Below, piece by piece: positions 35,603-47,400 of a DNA stretch of 64,000 bases. The translations under genes and the position numbers were made by a program. The DNA is from an uncultured Methanobrevibacter sp. Lineage in GTDB: Archaea > Methanobacteriota > Methanobacteria > Methanobacteriales > Methanobacteriaceae. The first letter of the stretch is position 1; every line of letters begins with the position of its first letter. The notes below the pieces were generated by a model. That model searched no databases, was not told the origin of the DNA, and saw nothing but the letters and a program-made list of their open reading frames with translations. The stretch lies in assembly GCF_900314615.1 (NCBI RefSeq), contig NZ_OMWA01000002.1, positions 1-64,000 of the forward strand, read 5' to 3'.

Positions 35603-38600
35603 ATAAAGAGAAAAATATTGATTTCATTAATGTTTATTTGTTTGATAATGTTATCATTAAATTTTGTTGCTGCAAATAATCAAACAATATCTGGAAATGA
35701 AAGTGTATCCTTAACAAGCGAACCCCTACTTCAGGCACAAAATGATATTCAAATAAAAGATACTTTAAATGCCTCAGAAGGCAAGGTAATTGAAATTAGT
35801 CAAGACAATTATGATAATTACTTTGATGCCAGAACAGGTAAAATATTAGCTTCAGCTAGTATTTCAAGCGGGGATACATTAAAAATTGGAAATATTTCCG
35901 AAAGAGCATTTGTTATTGATCGCCAACTAACTTTAATGCCCATTACTCCCAATGATCAAATAAAAAACGGTTTTATACATTTGATTAAAGGAAGTGACGG
36001 ATCCACAATTACAAATTTAACTATTAATAATACGAAAAATACATTAAATATTCGAGGCGTTACTGTAGGTCAACTTCACGGCATATGGTTGTCTCATTCC
36101 AACAATAACCTTATTTCTTACAATACAATAAGAATAGCAAATTCTGGAGGAGTTTATGCAATGCCTATGGGATGGTCCAGTAATAATCGTATTATTTACA
36201 ATGATATGAAAACTTACGTGAGCACAAATATTATTATGGGAGATTCACATTATAACCTGATTTCACATAATAGTTTAGAAGTATTGTCTTATTCAGACAT
36301 GTCTGTTACAAATCTGATTTACTTCAATCCATTTACTCACGCAGATTATGCTGGAACTCCATTATGTAAAGGCAACATAATTTCCTACAATTATTTGAAA
36401 GGTTTTTGTACATTGCCTATGTCTATAATTTTGCAATTTGAATATGCAAGCCACGACGGCACAGTCGTTGCAAATAATACAATTATTAAAGGATCAATCG
36501 GAATAAATCTGAATGGTAATAATGTTTCAGTTTATGGAAATATAGTTACTGACAGTGGCGTGGGTATTTCTGTAAGCGGAGGTGATTTTACTGTCACAAA
36601 CAATACTGTGAGCGGAACAAGTCAGCAGACAGGAATCAGAGCCAATTGTATTGAAAATTCAAAAGGTATCATCTATGACAATAATATTACATTCAGCGAT
36701 GTTTCAAACGGTATGTCACTGACAAACAATATTGAAGCATATAACAATAACATCAATATTAAAAATTACGGTGTAGGCATTTCACTGTCCGGTGAAAATA
36801 CTACAGTCCATCACAATAATATTAAAAATAATCATGATACAGGTGTTTCAATACTGGGCAGCTATAATACGGTTAGTAAAAACATTATAACCACTAACAG
36901 TATAGGTGTGGCAATACCTTCTGCAATAAACAGTAATGTAAGATATTACAACAACACCATTACTGACAATAGGATAACCAGTGAAAGTTACGGTATTTCA
37001 ATTGAAGGTCTGGTTTATAATTCAATTATTAAAAACAATATCATTGAAACAAACATGACTGTAGGTATAAATATACAGATTACCGATAAGAAATCCAATA
37101 CGGAACTGGACAATATTGTCAATGGAGTGATTTTAAACGCTACATCAATTATTATCAATGACAATAACTTCTACCAATTCTTCGATGAAGAGGGATATTT
37201 CGTTTATGAATTTGAAGAAGATACCCCAAAAGTTATCTTTTTAACATTTTTGACCAATAAAAATCTGATTTTTGATGAAAAAATCACTGTAATTAGTAAT
37301 AAAATGGATAATCTCCTTTTTAATGTTACAGTAACATTTGAAGGCGATTCAGAAGGATCTGTTCTAAGAGATTTTAATTTCATAAACTACGATAAAGAAG
37401 CTGTCATTATAAATAATGTTGATGACATTACTGTCAGCAATAATAATATTACAGACATCTATAAGAAAGCAAGCAAGTCAAATTCCGCTGTTTTAGTTCA
37501 GGGCGTTTGTAATAATGAAATTATTTCCAAAAACAATATTTACATAAATGCCAAAACCGATTATGTTTATGCTATAACAGCACCTGCTCTAAATTCTAAG
37601 GGATTATTAAACAGAGAATTTTCCAAAGGATTTGCAATAAATGACAATACAATAATTATCATTTCAACAGGCATGGCAGAAGCAATTTATACTGATGCAC
37701 TAGCTTTTAGTGAATTTAACAACAATAAGATTAACATTAAAGCTAATGGTTATGCATATGGTATTGCTCTTGCAAATATAATAGGTAAATTAACCAACAA
37801 CAGTATAAAAAACAATGAAATTGTAATCTACACTGATGAAATGGCTTATCTGATTGAGCTGCACATGACAGAAAACACTACCATTGCAAACAACACATTA
37901 TACGGTGAAAGTAATGGAATATATGGTGTTGGAGTTTACAGTTCATCTAACGTGACAATAGAAAACAATAGAATTTCAGCATTTGGCGGAGATTTGAAAA
38001 ATATAAAGTCAGTTGATGATGTATTAGGTATTGGAAATGCTGCAATTTCAGCAATAAACTTTGTAAATAATATTACAATAAATAATAACTTAATTATAAC
38101 CAATATTACAAATCCGATTTCCAAAATCAAGGCAAATAATGAATCCGAGGTAAATATATCATCAAATTCATATATTGTCAGTAATAATAACTTTAACACA
38201 TATTTCAAGAATAATGAGTTTATTAAAGGAAATGTTGAGGAAAATGCTGTACTGTTATTATATAACATTACAAACGGCCAAAAAATGGAGATAACAACTC
38301 CAATTGTTATCAGCTCATATGACAACAATATTCCAATTATTGCTTCATTAATCTTGAATAAAGCTTCAAATGTGACAATTTACAATATAAACTTTGTAAA
38401 TTCAACAATTGAACTTAAAAGTTCATCAAACAATACTATATTTAATAATAGCTTTAATTCACAAACCCCAACTATATTAATCATTAACAATGGTGAAAAT
38501 AATACATTTGCAAACAATACTGTCAATATGAACGGCGAAAAGATTTCAGCAATTAAATTGGCTAAAACAAAATCCAATAATATTTTAGATAATGAGTTTA

Positions 38601-41344
38601 ACCTCAAAGGAGATAGTGTTAAAGCAATAATTTTAGATTCATCAAGAAATACTGTCATTGAAGGAAATATAATTCTTTCAGATGCAAATGATTTGATTTT
38701 CATTGAATCAACAAAATCATTGTATGACAACATTACTCAAAACACATTAAGAGGTAATGCCTCATCTGTATATGGATATTATGCAAGCAATTCCAATTAC
38801 GGACACATTGGTAATAATATCATTGAGATTAGAGGAACATCAAACATAACTGAACAGTCAGGAGTTTATTTCAAAGGTTCATCAATGATAAATGAGGTAA
38901 TCAACAACCATATTGAATCATTTTCCAAAAATGGTGATGACTATGCAGTTATGGTAATAGCTAACAGTAATCTTCACAACACAATAATCAATAACTTCCT
39001 GATAAGTTCCAATGGAGCTAAAAGAGCAAATGAAGCGGTTTATAGTAAATACGGAACTATTAAAGACAATACACCTATTGACCTTTATGTTTCAGCTAAC
39101 GGCAGTGATGAGAGCGGAGACGGAAGCATTTATAATCCATACGCTTCAATCTCAAAAGCTTTAGAAAACAGTTTAAATCATGCGGTTATTTATGTAGGTT
39201 CAGGACAATACAATGAAACAAATTTAATCATTAACAAGAACGTTACAATACATGGCAATGGTGAAAATGTTATAATTGATGCTCAATCTGGCCAATTATT
39301 CGATATCGCTCAAAATGGAATTCTTTCAATTTACGGAATAATTATTCAAAATGCTCATAATGTGGATGGAGGATCAGCATTTATAAATAACGGTAAGTTA
39401 TCCATTTCCAATTCAGTTATTTGCAATTCCTCATCTTACTACGACAATTCCCATCCGGTATTTGACCATGACGTTGAAATAGACGAAGACGGAGAAATGA
39501 AATCTGCTCACACACTTAACTGTAGTGGAACAGGTAAAGGAGGAGCCATATTAAATAATGGTGAATTATACATTAACTCATCAGTATTTTACAATAATTT
39601 AGGCCATACCGGAGGAGTTATCGCTGATTACGGTAAATTAAATATTGATTCATCAGTATTTTACAGAAATCAGGCAGTTCATGGTGGAGTTATCTTTACC
39701 AACTCAAATAATGAAATAAACATTAAAAATTCATTATTCATGAACAATACCGCATTGACATCCCTTGATTATTGTACTGTAAGAATTGGTGCAAGCACAT
39801 GGTCAATCGACAAAGGATACACTTACACCTACTCTTCACTTTGTGAAAATCCTGTTGGTGAAGGGGGAGTAATATACAGTAAAAATACAGGCATCCTAAT
39901 GGAAAATTCAACATTTAGAGATAATTGCGCTAAAACCGGAGGAGTCATTTCCGCACCGCTTGACAGTTTGACATCACGTTCAAGCAATGCCAAAGTTAAT
40001 TTAAAAATCAATAACTGTGAATTTATAAACAATAGAGCAAATGATACAAGAAAATCTTCAGGATCTATTGATTTAAACAATTATCGTTATTACAGTGGAT
40101 TTAATGGTGGAGTAATTTATGGAGCTTATAATAACTTAGAAACTAGAAATTCAGAGTTCTATTACAATCAGGCAACCAATAACGGTGGAGTAATCTATGC
40201 AAAAGCTAATGATGGAAAACTTTTAGATTCAATATTTATGCTAAACACTGCAGGAACAAGCGGTGGCGTATTGGAAATCTCTAAAAATTTCATCATAGAA
40301 AGATGCATAATCTCAAACAATTCAGCCAGATACGGCGGTGCTATCGAATACAATTCATATGAATATTATGGCCATGTTCAAGACCACATTAACATTTATA
40401 ACTCTACAATATCACACAACAGAGCTTTAAATGGCGGTGGTGCATTTAACATAGGATATGCAAATATTACCGTACGCAATACAAATATTGTGGACAATGT
40501 AGCACCAGGCGGAAATACATTCCATTCCACAGTTATTGGAGGCGAGCAGGACATTGATATGAGATATAACTACTGGGGAAAGAATGGTCCCGATGATTCA
40601 GTCTGGAAAGCAATGAATCGGGACAGTTTCTATCCAATTACAAGAGAAATGATAAATTGGAATCCTCAAGTCATTGACGATGAACCTTCAAACCCTGCAA
40701 TTGACGTTAATCCTGATGACGATTCTAAAGGACATGGAGGAAATGAAGACAAACCTTCAATTGACTACAATCCAAGTTCAACAGAATCAAGTACTTCAAC
40801 TGGCAGAAATATTGGTGGAAACGGAAATAATGACGGTAGTGGAAACAATTATGGTCCTGGAAGCGGTACTGGCGGAACAGGCAGTGGTACAGGCCATCCT
40901 GGAACACCATATAATCCGGGAGACGGTGGAAACACAAATGCATACGGACATATTCCGGGAAATACCTATACTGGTCAGAAAGTAACTGGAAACTATAATT
41001 CAAGTTCATCAAATGCGAACTCAAAGGTTGATGGAACATCAAATTCCAACAGTCAAAGTAAAGTGAACAGTTCAAATCATGATTCAAGCCTGTCTACAGT
41101 TGGAATGATATCCAATGCCGCTGCATCATCAGGTTCTGATGGTGGAGGACAGGGTGAAACTTCCAGCACAGACAGTTCACAGTCCGGTGCACAAAGTGTA
41201 AGTAAATCCTACGAAATAAAAGAAAAATTGGATGAATTAATCGATGATGACAAATCAATGATGACCTTTATTGCTTTAGCAATAATTGTATTGTTGTTGT
41301 TAATTATCGGTTATAAACGAAAAGAAAGGGAAAATGAAGAATAA
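35603..41344 (+). CDS. Giant adhesin-like protein, beta-helix with C-terminal membrane anchor
   Basis: About 1,913 residues. The excellent ribosome-binding site GGAGGTGA (35591-35598) fits an ATA start at 35603, which gives a basic signal-peptide N-terminus (KRKI...). The first conventional start, TTG at 35618, is 19 nt from that site. Residues ~45-1120 are NosD/PbH1-like beta-helix coils ('NNxIxxN'). A second module begins at ~1155 with 'DLYVSANGSDESGDGS' and runs through GGVIY/GGAI coils to ~1680. Then come a low-complexity Ser/Gly/Asn linker (~1680-1860), a membrane helix ('MMTFIALAIIVLLLLIIGY') and KRKERE. The linker would span the wall and present the helix outside. Family: Methanobrevibacter adhesin-like proteins. 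No enzymatic residues were recognised. Confidence 0.85.
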   Translation: MKRKILISLMFICLIMLSLNFVAANNQTISGNESVSLTSEPLLQAQNDIQIKDTLNASEGKVIEISQDNYDNYFDARTGKILASASISSGDTLKIGNISERAFVIDRQLTLMPITPNDQIKNGFIHLIKGSDGSTITNLTINNTKNTLNIRGVTVGQLHGIWLSHSNNNLISYNTIRIANSGGVYAMPMGWSSNNRIIYNDMKTYVSTNIIMGDSHYNLISHNSLEVLSYSDMSVTNLIYFNPFTHADYAGTPLCKGNIISYNYLKGFCTLPMSIILQFEYASHDGTVVANNTIIKGSIGINLNGNNVSVYGNIVTDSGVGISVSGGDFTVTNNTVSGTSQQTGIRANCIENSKGIIYDNNITFSDVSNGMSLTNNIEAYNNNINIKNYGVGISLSGENTTVHHNNIKNNHDTGVSILGSYNTVSKNIITTNSIGVAIPSAINSNVRYYNNTITDNRITSESYGISIEGLVYNSIIKNNIIETNMTVGINIQITDKKSNTELDNIVNGVILNATSIIINDNNFYQFFDEEGYFVYEFEEDTPKVIFLTFLTNKNLIFDEKITVISNKMDNLLFNVTVTFEGDSEGSVLRDFNFINYDKEAVIINNVDDITVSNNNITDIYKKASKSNSAVLVQGVCNNEIISKNNIYINAKTDYVYAITAPALNSKGLLNREFSKGFAINDNTIIIISTGMAEAIYTDALAFSEFNNNKINIKANGYAYGIALANIIGKLTNNSIKNNEIVIYTDEMAYLIELHMTENTTIANNTLYGESNGIYGVGVYSSSNVTIENNRISAFGGDLKNIKSVDDVLGIGNAAISAINFVNNITINNNLIITNITNPISKIKANNESEVNISSNSYIVSNNNFNTYFKNNEFIKGNVEENAVLLLYNITNGQKMEITTPIVISSYDNNIPIIASLILNKASNVTIYNINFVNSTIELKSSSNNTIFNNSFNSQTPTILIINNGENNTFANNTVNMNGEKISAIKLAKTKSNNILDNEFNLKGDSVKAIILDSSRNTVIEGNIILSDANDLIFIESTKSLYDNITQNTLRGNASSVYGYYASNSNYGHIGNNIIEIRGTSNITEQSGVYFKGSSMINEVINNHIESFSKNGDDYAVMVIANSNLHNTIINNFLISSNGAKRANEAVYSKYGTIKDNTPIDLYVSANGSDESGDGSIYNPYASISKALENSLNHAVIYVGSGQYNETNLIINKNVTIHGNGENVIIDAQSGQLFDIAQNGILSIYGIIIQNAHNVDGGSAFINNGKLSISNSVICNSSSYYDNSHPVFDHDVEIDEDGEMKSAHTLNCSGTGKGGAILNNGELYINSSVFYNNLGHTGGVIADYGKLNIDSSVFYRNQAVHGGVIFTNSNNEINIKNSLFMNNTALTSLDYCTVRIGASTWSIDKGYTYTYSSLCENPVGEGGVIYSKNTGILMENSTFRDNCAKTGGVISAPLDSLTSRSSNAKVNLKINNCEFINNRANDTRKSSGSIDLNNYRYYSGFNGGVIYGAYNNLETRNSEFYYNQATNNGGVIYAKANDGKLLDSIFMLNTAGTSGGVLEISKNFIIERCIISNNSARYGGAIEYNSYEYYGHVQDHINIYNSTISHNRALNGGGAFNIGYANITVRNTNIVDNVAPGGNTFHSTVIGGEQDIDMRYNYWGKNGPDDSVWKAMNRDSFYPITREMINWNPQVIDDEPSNPAIDVNPDDDSKGHGGNEDKPSIDYNPSSTESSTSTGRNIGGNGNNDGSGNNYGPGSGTGGTGSGTGHPGTPYNPGDGGNTNAYGHIPGNTYTGQKVTGNYNSSSSNANSKVDGTSNSNSQSKVNSSNHDSSLSTVGMISNAAASSGSDGGGQGETSSTDSSQSGAQSVSKSYEIKEKLDELIDDDKSMMTFIALAIIVLLLLIIGYKRKERENEE

Positions 41345-41455
41345 ATTCATTTTTTCTTTTCTATTTTACTTTTTTTAATGAAAACTTTTTTATAAGATTT
41401 TTTAATAAATTTATATTATAATTGACTATTTTATAAATTTGTTGAGGTGTTATTA

Positions 41456-44400
41456 ATTTTAAAAAAGAAAATCACATTAGTATTGTTATTATTAACTGTA
41501 ATTCTATCATCAATGATGGTTGTTAGTGCTAATGATGACAATGCGACATTTATAGAACCTAATGACGAACTAAATATAAATGAAATATATGTAAGCCCTG
41601 ACGGAAGTGATAAGGAAGGAATAGGAAGCAGCGATTCTCCATTCCAATCAATATCCCATGCAGTTGATATGGCTGGTAACAACTCCAAAATTATTTTAAA
41701 AGACGGAACATACATCGGATCATCAAACACCAACATTAACATCAACAAATATTTAACAATAGAAACTCAAGGAGACGTTACATTAAATGGTGAAGGTAAA
41801 AATTATTTCTTCAAAGTAAATAAGGATTCATCATTGATACTGAATAATATAAAATTCATTAATGGTTATACCGACTCATATTCACAGCTGGGAGCAATTA
41901 AAAATCAGGGAAAACTACTGGTTAACAATACTTCATTTAGTAAAATGGATACAGTAATGTCAACATTTTACAATGAAGGTGAATTAATTATTGACAATTC
42001 AATCATTTCAAATTCAAAATCCAAAAACATTGCAAAAAGTATAACAAATTTAGGTGACTGTACAATATCCAATTCAAAATTGAATGATGCAACTGCAAGC
42101 GACAGTGATTTACCTAACGTATATAACTTTAAAAATATCGACATTATAGAATCTCAGATTTCACATTTAAAGTCAAATGACGAATATGATGCATCATCAT
42201 ATCAGACAAGCATCATTCTAATTAAAAATTCAACTTTAACACTTATAGAAGCCGAAAAAGCAGATATAAAGCTTTTAAATTCAAACATTAACAGGAGATT
42301 TTCATTTAACGGATGTAATGTATATGTTGAAAACAGTAAAATAATTCCATCCTCAGGACTATTTAACACATTATCAATCTTTAAATCAAATTTTACAGCA
42401 ATTAACACAATTTTTGATGCACCAATATCAAGCGGACACACAGACTTTAACATAACATATTCTTCTATTTTACATGGAATTTTAGGCGGAGGAGATAAAT
42501 CTGTATTATATGCTCCTTACAACTGGTGGGGAGTTAATTCAGGCCCTGAAATAGAATATTTCAAAAATATAGATATAAGAAACTGGGCTATAGCGTCTTT
42601 TGAAATAGAAGACGGAAACAATTCTATAGGAACCACATCAAAATTTATTACTTCATTTAAATGGTTTGATGGAAACAATAGCTTCGATTTAAAAGAAAAT
42701 GAATCAATTCCAACACGTCCGGTTCACTTTGAAGCGCAAAACGGAAGATTTTTATACACTACCGGAAGCTTAACAAAATCATTTGAAAACTATCTGATTG
42801 GAAATACACTGGACTGCAGTGTTTATTCAACAGTTGACAATCAGAAATTAACTTTAACAATTGGAAATGGATATTCCGCATATAATTATTTTGTAGCTCC
42901 ATGGGGAGAAGACAGACCTGAAGCGGGAAGTTCAGAAAATCCGTACAGGACCCTTGGATATGCCATATCCAAAGCTGTAGACGGAAATACAATATGTCTG
43001 CTTGAAGGAATCTACAACGGCAGTGAAAATTCAAAAATATCCATTTCAAAAAACCTTACAATAATCGGACTTGGAAATGTTAATTTTTTAAGAGTTAGCG
43101 GCGCCAGCATAATGACTGTGCGTGAATTAGGAAACGTTATTGTTAAAAACATTAATTTCGGCTGCGAAGTAAGAGAATATAATGATAACCTGTTTACAGT
43201 TACAGGAGGTACTTTAACTATTGAAAACTGTACCTTTAGCGCAATTAGTTCAGCGTCAGTTATTTATACCTCCCCCGGAGTCAGCAATAACGGTTTAATA
43301 CAAATAAGAGACAGTGAATTTTCAGACATTAAAGGATCTGTTGTTAGCGGACCTGCCAAAGTAAATGTGGATAATTGTTCTTTTGAAAAAATTTCCAATT
43401 TCTATTCAGTTGCAGGTATGGAAAACTACAATGCACTGTTTACAGTCACATCCTCAATTGAAATTTACAACTCCGAATTCACAAACAACACTATGGGAAT
43501 CATAACCCTTCACCCGTACACATATTCAGGTTCCGGATTACTTGGAGCTTCAAATTCCCAGTATTCCAACCAGAACAGATACGCTTATATTGAAAATTCA
43601 ACATTTACAAAGAATCTCTTTACAAATATGGGCAATTCCTACTCAACTATTGGCGTAGGATTTGATATTGCAGATAGTTACGGGACATTTTATGGATATA
43701 TAAACAACTGTACCTTTAAAGACAACACCGGAAAAATAGCTAAGGCAACTTCAGTTAATTCCTCATCATTTTACAACAATCATGGACTTGATTATGGAGG
43801 CAGAGCTTTAATTGAAGCTGAACTGATTAACAATTCCGTTTTTATCAGTAATTTAAACAGATACACAGACTACAGTCAGGCATCCTACGGTGAAGGAATA
43901 GCCAGCGCACAGACAATCACCTATTCAACCTTCATAAACAATGAGGCATCATTCGGCGGAGCTGTTTCAAATTCAAAAGAAATTCACTACTGTGTATTTG
44001 TAAATAACACTGCACTTTATTCAGGTAACGACATCTACTCCAATTCAGGTGACGTTGACTATTCAAGCAACTGGTGGGGAGACAATAAAAAGCCGGATGA
44101 CTCCAAAATATTCATTTTCCTCGGAAATTTAAAATTAACCGACTGGGTAATAATGACCTTTGAATCATACCATGAAAATACTGTTGAAGCATCCCTTGAT
44201 AATTTAATAGATGATGACGGAAGCATCAAAAAAATTGGAAAAATACTTCCTTCAAGACCTGTTTATTTCGCTATTGATTTAGGAAACATTACTCCTAGCT
44301 TTGATTATCTTAAAAGAAATGTCGCTTATGCAAATATAAGTTATGATTTAAATTCCAGTGATTTTAAGGTATATGCTACTATTGACAATCAGGTTTTAGA

Positions 44401-47400
44401 TTTAAACCTCAGAAACACAAATACAATGATATTAATAGAAAATGTTACTGTTAAAGGAAACGACAACAAATATTATATTGATTTGATTAATGCAAACGGT
44501 TTTAAAATTGCAAATCAGACTTTGACAGTGCAGATTATTAATTCAAACAATGAAAGCAAAGTGTTTACAATTAAAACTGATGAAAATGGCCGTGGAAGTT
44601 TTGACATTGACTATCCTACCGGAAAATATGAAGTTCTGGTTAATTACTATGGAAACGGATACTATGAAAAATCCAGCGCTTTGGCAAAAATTGAAATTGT
44701 AACCTCCTTTACTGAAGTCATTTCATACAACTACACCTATTTCGGTAAGAATAATGTATTTTATGGAATTTTAAAGGATGAAAACGGTAAAAATTTAGTT
44801 AACTACAATTTAACATTTACAATCATCTCTGCTAACGGAGAGAAAAGAACAGTCACTTCAAATACCGATTATTATGGCAGAAGTGAAATCATACTTAATC
44901 TGGCCGTTGGAGAATACGACATTAAAGTAGAATATCCCGGAGATTCATGGTACGCATACAGTTCAAGTTACTCCCACATAATAATTAAACCTGTCAATTC
45001 AACAATTACAGTGCCTGATGTGACATTATACGGTGAAGGAAACCTTTACAATATCACATTAAAAGATTCATATGGAACTTTAATCAGAGGGGAAAACATT
45101 CAAGTTGCAATTTCACAGGCAAACAAAACAGACAATTTCATATTGCAAACAAATGAAAATGGAATAGCGAGCTTAACTGTAAACTATATGCCCGGAACCT
45201 ATAATGTTAAAGCAACATACAAAGGAGATGACATCTATGGTTCTGCTGAAGATTCAGGTAAAATTACTGTTAATAAGGTTTTAACAATAGTTTCAGGCTT
45301 CCATCATAAAATAATTCCTTTAAATGGTCTTTATACTGTTGTTTTAAGCGACATGTACGGAAAAAGAATTAACAATGGAACTGTAACACTGAACTGCTAT
45401 CAGGGAAAGCTGGTGAAAACCTACACAAACACTACCGACCCTAACGGAGAAGCTTCATTTATAATCGATTTGGCTGAAGGAACCTATCTGACAACAATAG
45501 ATTATGACGGAAGTCTATGGTATAGTGATGCAACAAATGCAGCGACAATAGTGGTTGATAAAAACGCAGTTCTGGAGTCTGTACGTCTTAATGCGACAGA
45601 TTTAGTGCAATACTATGGCGAAAACAAGTTCTTTGCAATTGACTTTAACGATCCGAATGCATATGATCAGTACGGAAAAACAATAACCGTGAGCATATCT
45701 AATGAAAAATGGTCCCAGTCTTTTGAAGCTGTAACAGATGCGTTTGGTACTGCACGTTTACAGATAAAATTAAACCCTGGTGAGTACAATGTCACTTACA
45801 AATACTCCAATCAATATTATAACATTTATGGAAGCGGTTCAAATAAAATAACTGTCTATAAAATGCCAGTAACATTAACATCTAATGACTTAATCATGAA
45901 TGTTAATGATCAAAGACTCTTCGAGGCAACATTAAAAGACACTAACGGCAAAGCAATCTCAAATATGCAGATTCATGTGAAATTAAATGGAAAGGAATAT
46001 GATATTACAACTAACGACAAGGGAGTAGCTAGCCTTCCTCTTAATTTAAATATAGGAGAATATGAAATCGAATACAGCTTAACACATCCTAACTACATTT
46101 ACTCATCAAATACAAATAAGATTTTAGTTGTTGACACCAAACAAACATCTACACAGATAATTGCTGAGGATATTACTGAAGATGAAAACAATCTGATTAA
46201 TTTCACATTAACATTAACAGACTGCCTTCATAACGGCATATCCTACAGTGAAGTTACACTTGAAATTATTGACCTGGAAGGAAAAACAATCAAAAAGATT
46301 ACTGACGTTAGTGATGCAAACGGCAATGTCATATTTAAGTTCACTTTGGATTATGGAAGATATACACTTAAATCAGACTTCAAGGGAAATGATTTGTATT
46401 TGGCAAGCAGCAGCATTAATATAGCTAACATCAAAACCAGTGATAATCGTACAAAAACCGTGATATATACAGGTGACGTTCAGATTAGCGCTAACGATAC
46501 ATTCAATATCGTTTTATGTGATGAAAACGGAAAATTGCTTTCAAATAAAGAAATTACATTCATTTTCAAAAACATGACATATAGCACAAAAACAAACAGC
46601 AAAGGAGAAGCTTTCGTTAAAGCTGATGTAGCATCAGGAATACACAACATTAATGTAGTCTTTAATGGTGATGACAATCTAAGACCTAGTTTCAATAAGG
46701 TTAAATTGTATGTTTCCAATTTATCTACAAAAATTTATGCACCTAGCCTAGTAAAATATTACAGAAATTCAACACAATTCCATGCATTGCTTACAAGCGA
46801 TTCCGGAAGGCCACTGGCTAATCAAATTATCAGTGTAATCCTGGATAATGCAATATACAACTGCACTACAGATGAAAACGGCTGGATAACATTAGACATT
46901 AACTTAAAACCGGGCCACTATGATGTGGAATGTCATTTTGCAAATGAAAGCTCTGAAGAATATTCATTCAACAAAACAACTATTGATGTTTTAACAACAA
47001 TATTAGGCCAGGACGAAGTTAAAATTTATGGAGATAGCCCATATCTAACTATTAAGTTTTTAGATGGCGTAGGAAATGGACTCAAAAATAAGGATTTCGT
47101 GATAGGAATTGACAGAACAAATTATTTTGCAACCACAAATGATGAAGGAATATTCTACTTTGATTTGAATTTGAATGCTGGAAATCATGTAATTTCAGTT
47201 ATAAATCCTTTTGACGGATTATCTGAAAGCTATAAATTGACAATAAAACCAACAGTAATAGTAAATAATCTTATAAAAGTATTGGGAGACGGCCAATACT
47301 ACACAGCAACATTTTATGATAAAAATAACTCACCGGTGACAAATAAAAACGTTAATGTTATCATTAATGGAATTAATCACACTTACAAAACAGATAGCAA

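Noticed and set aside
40725..41087. Minus-strand open frame of 120 codons
   Set aside because: It mirrors the Ser/Gly/Asn low-complexity linker of the adhesin.
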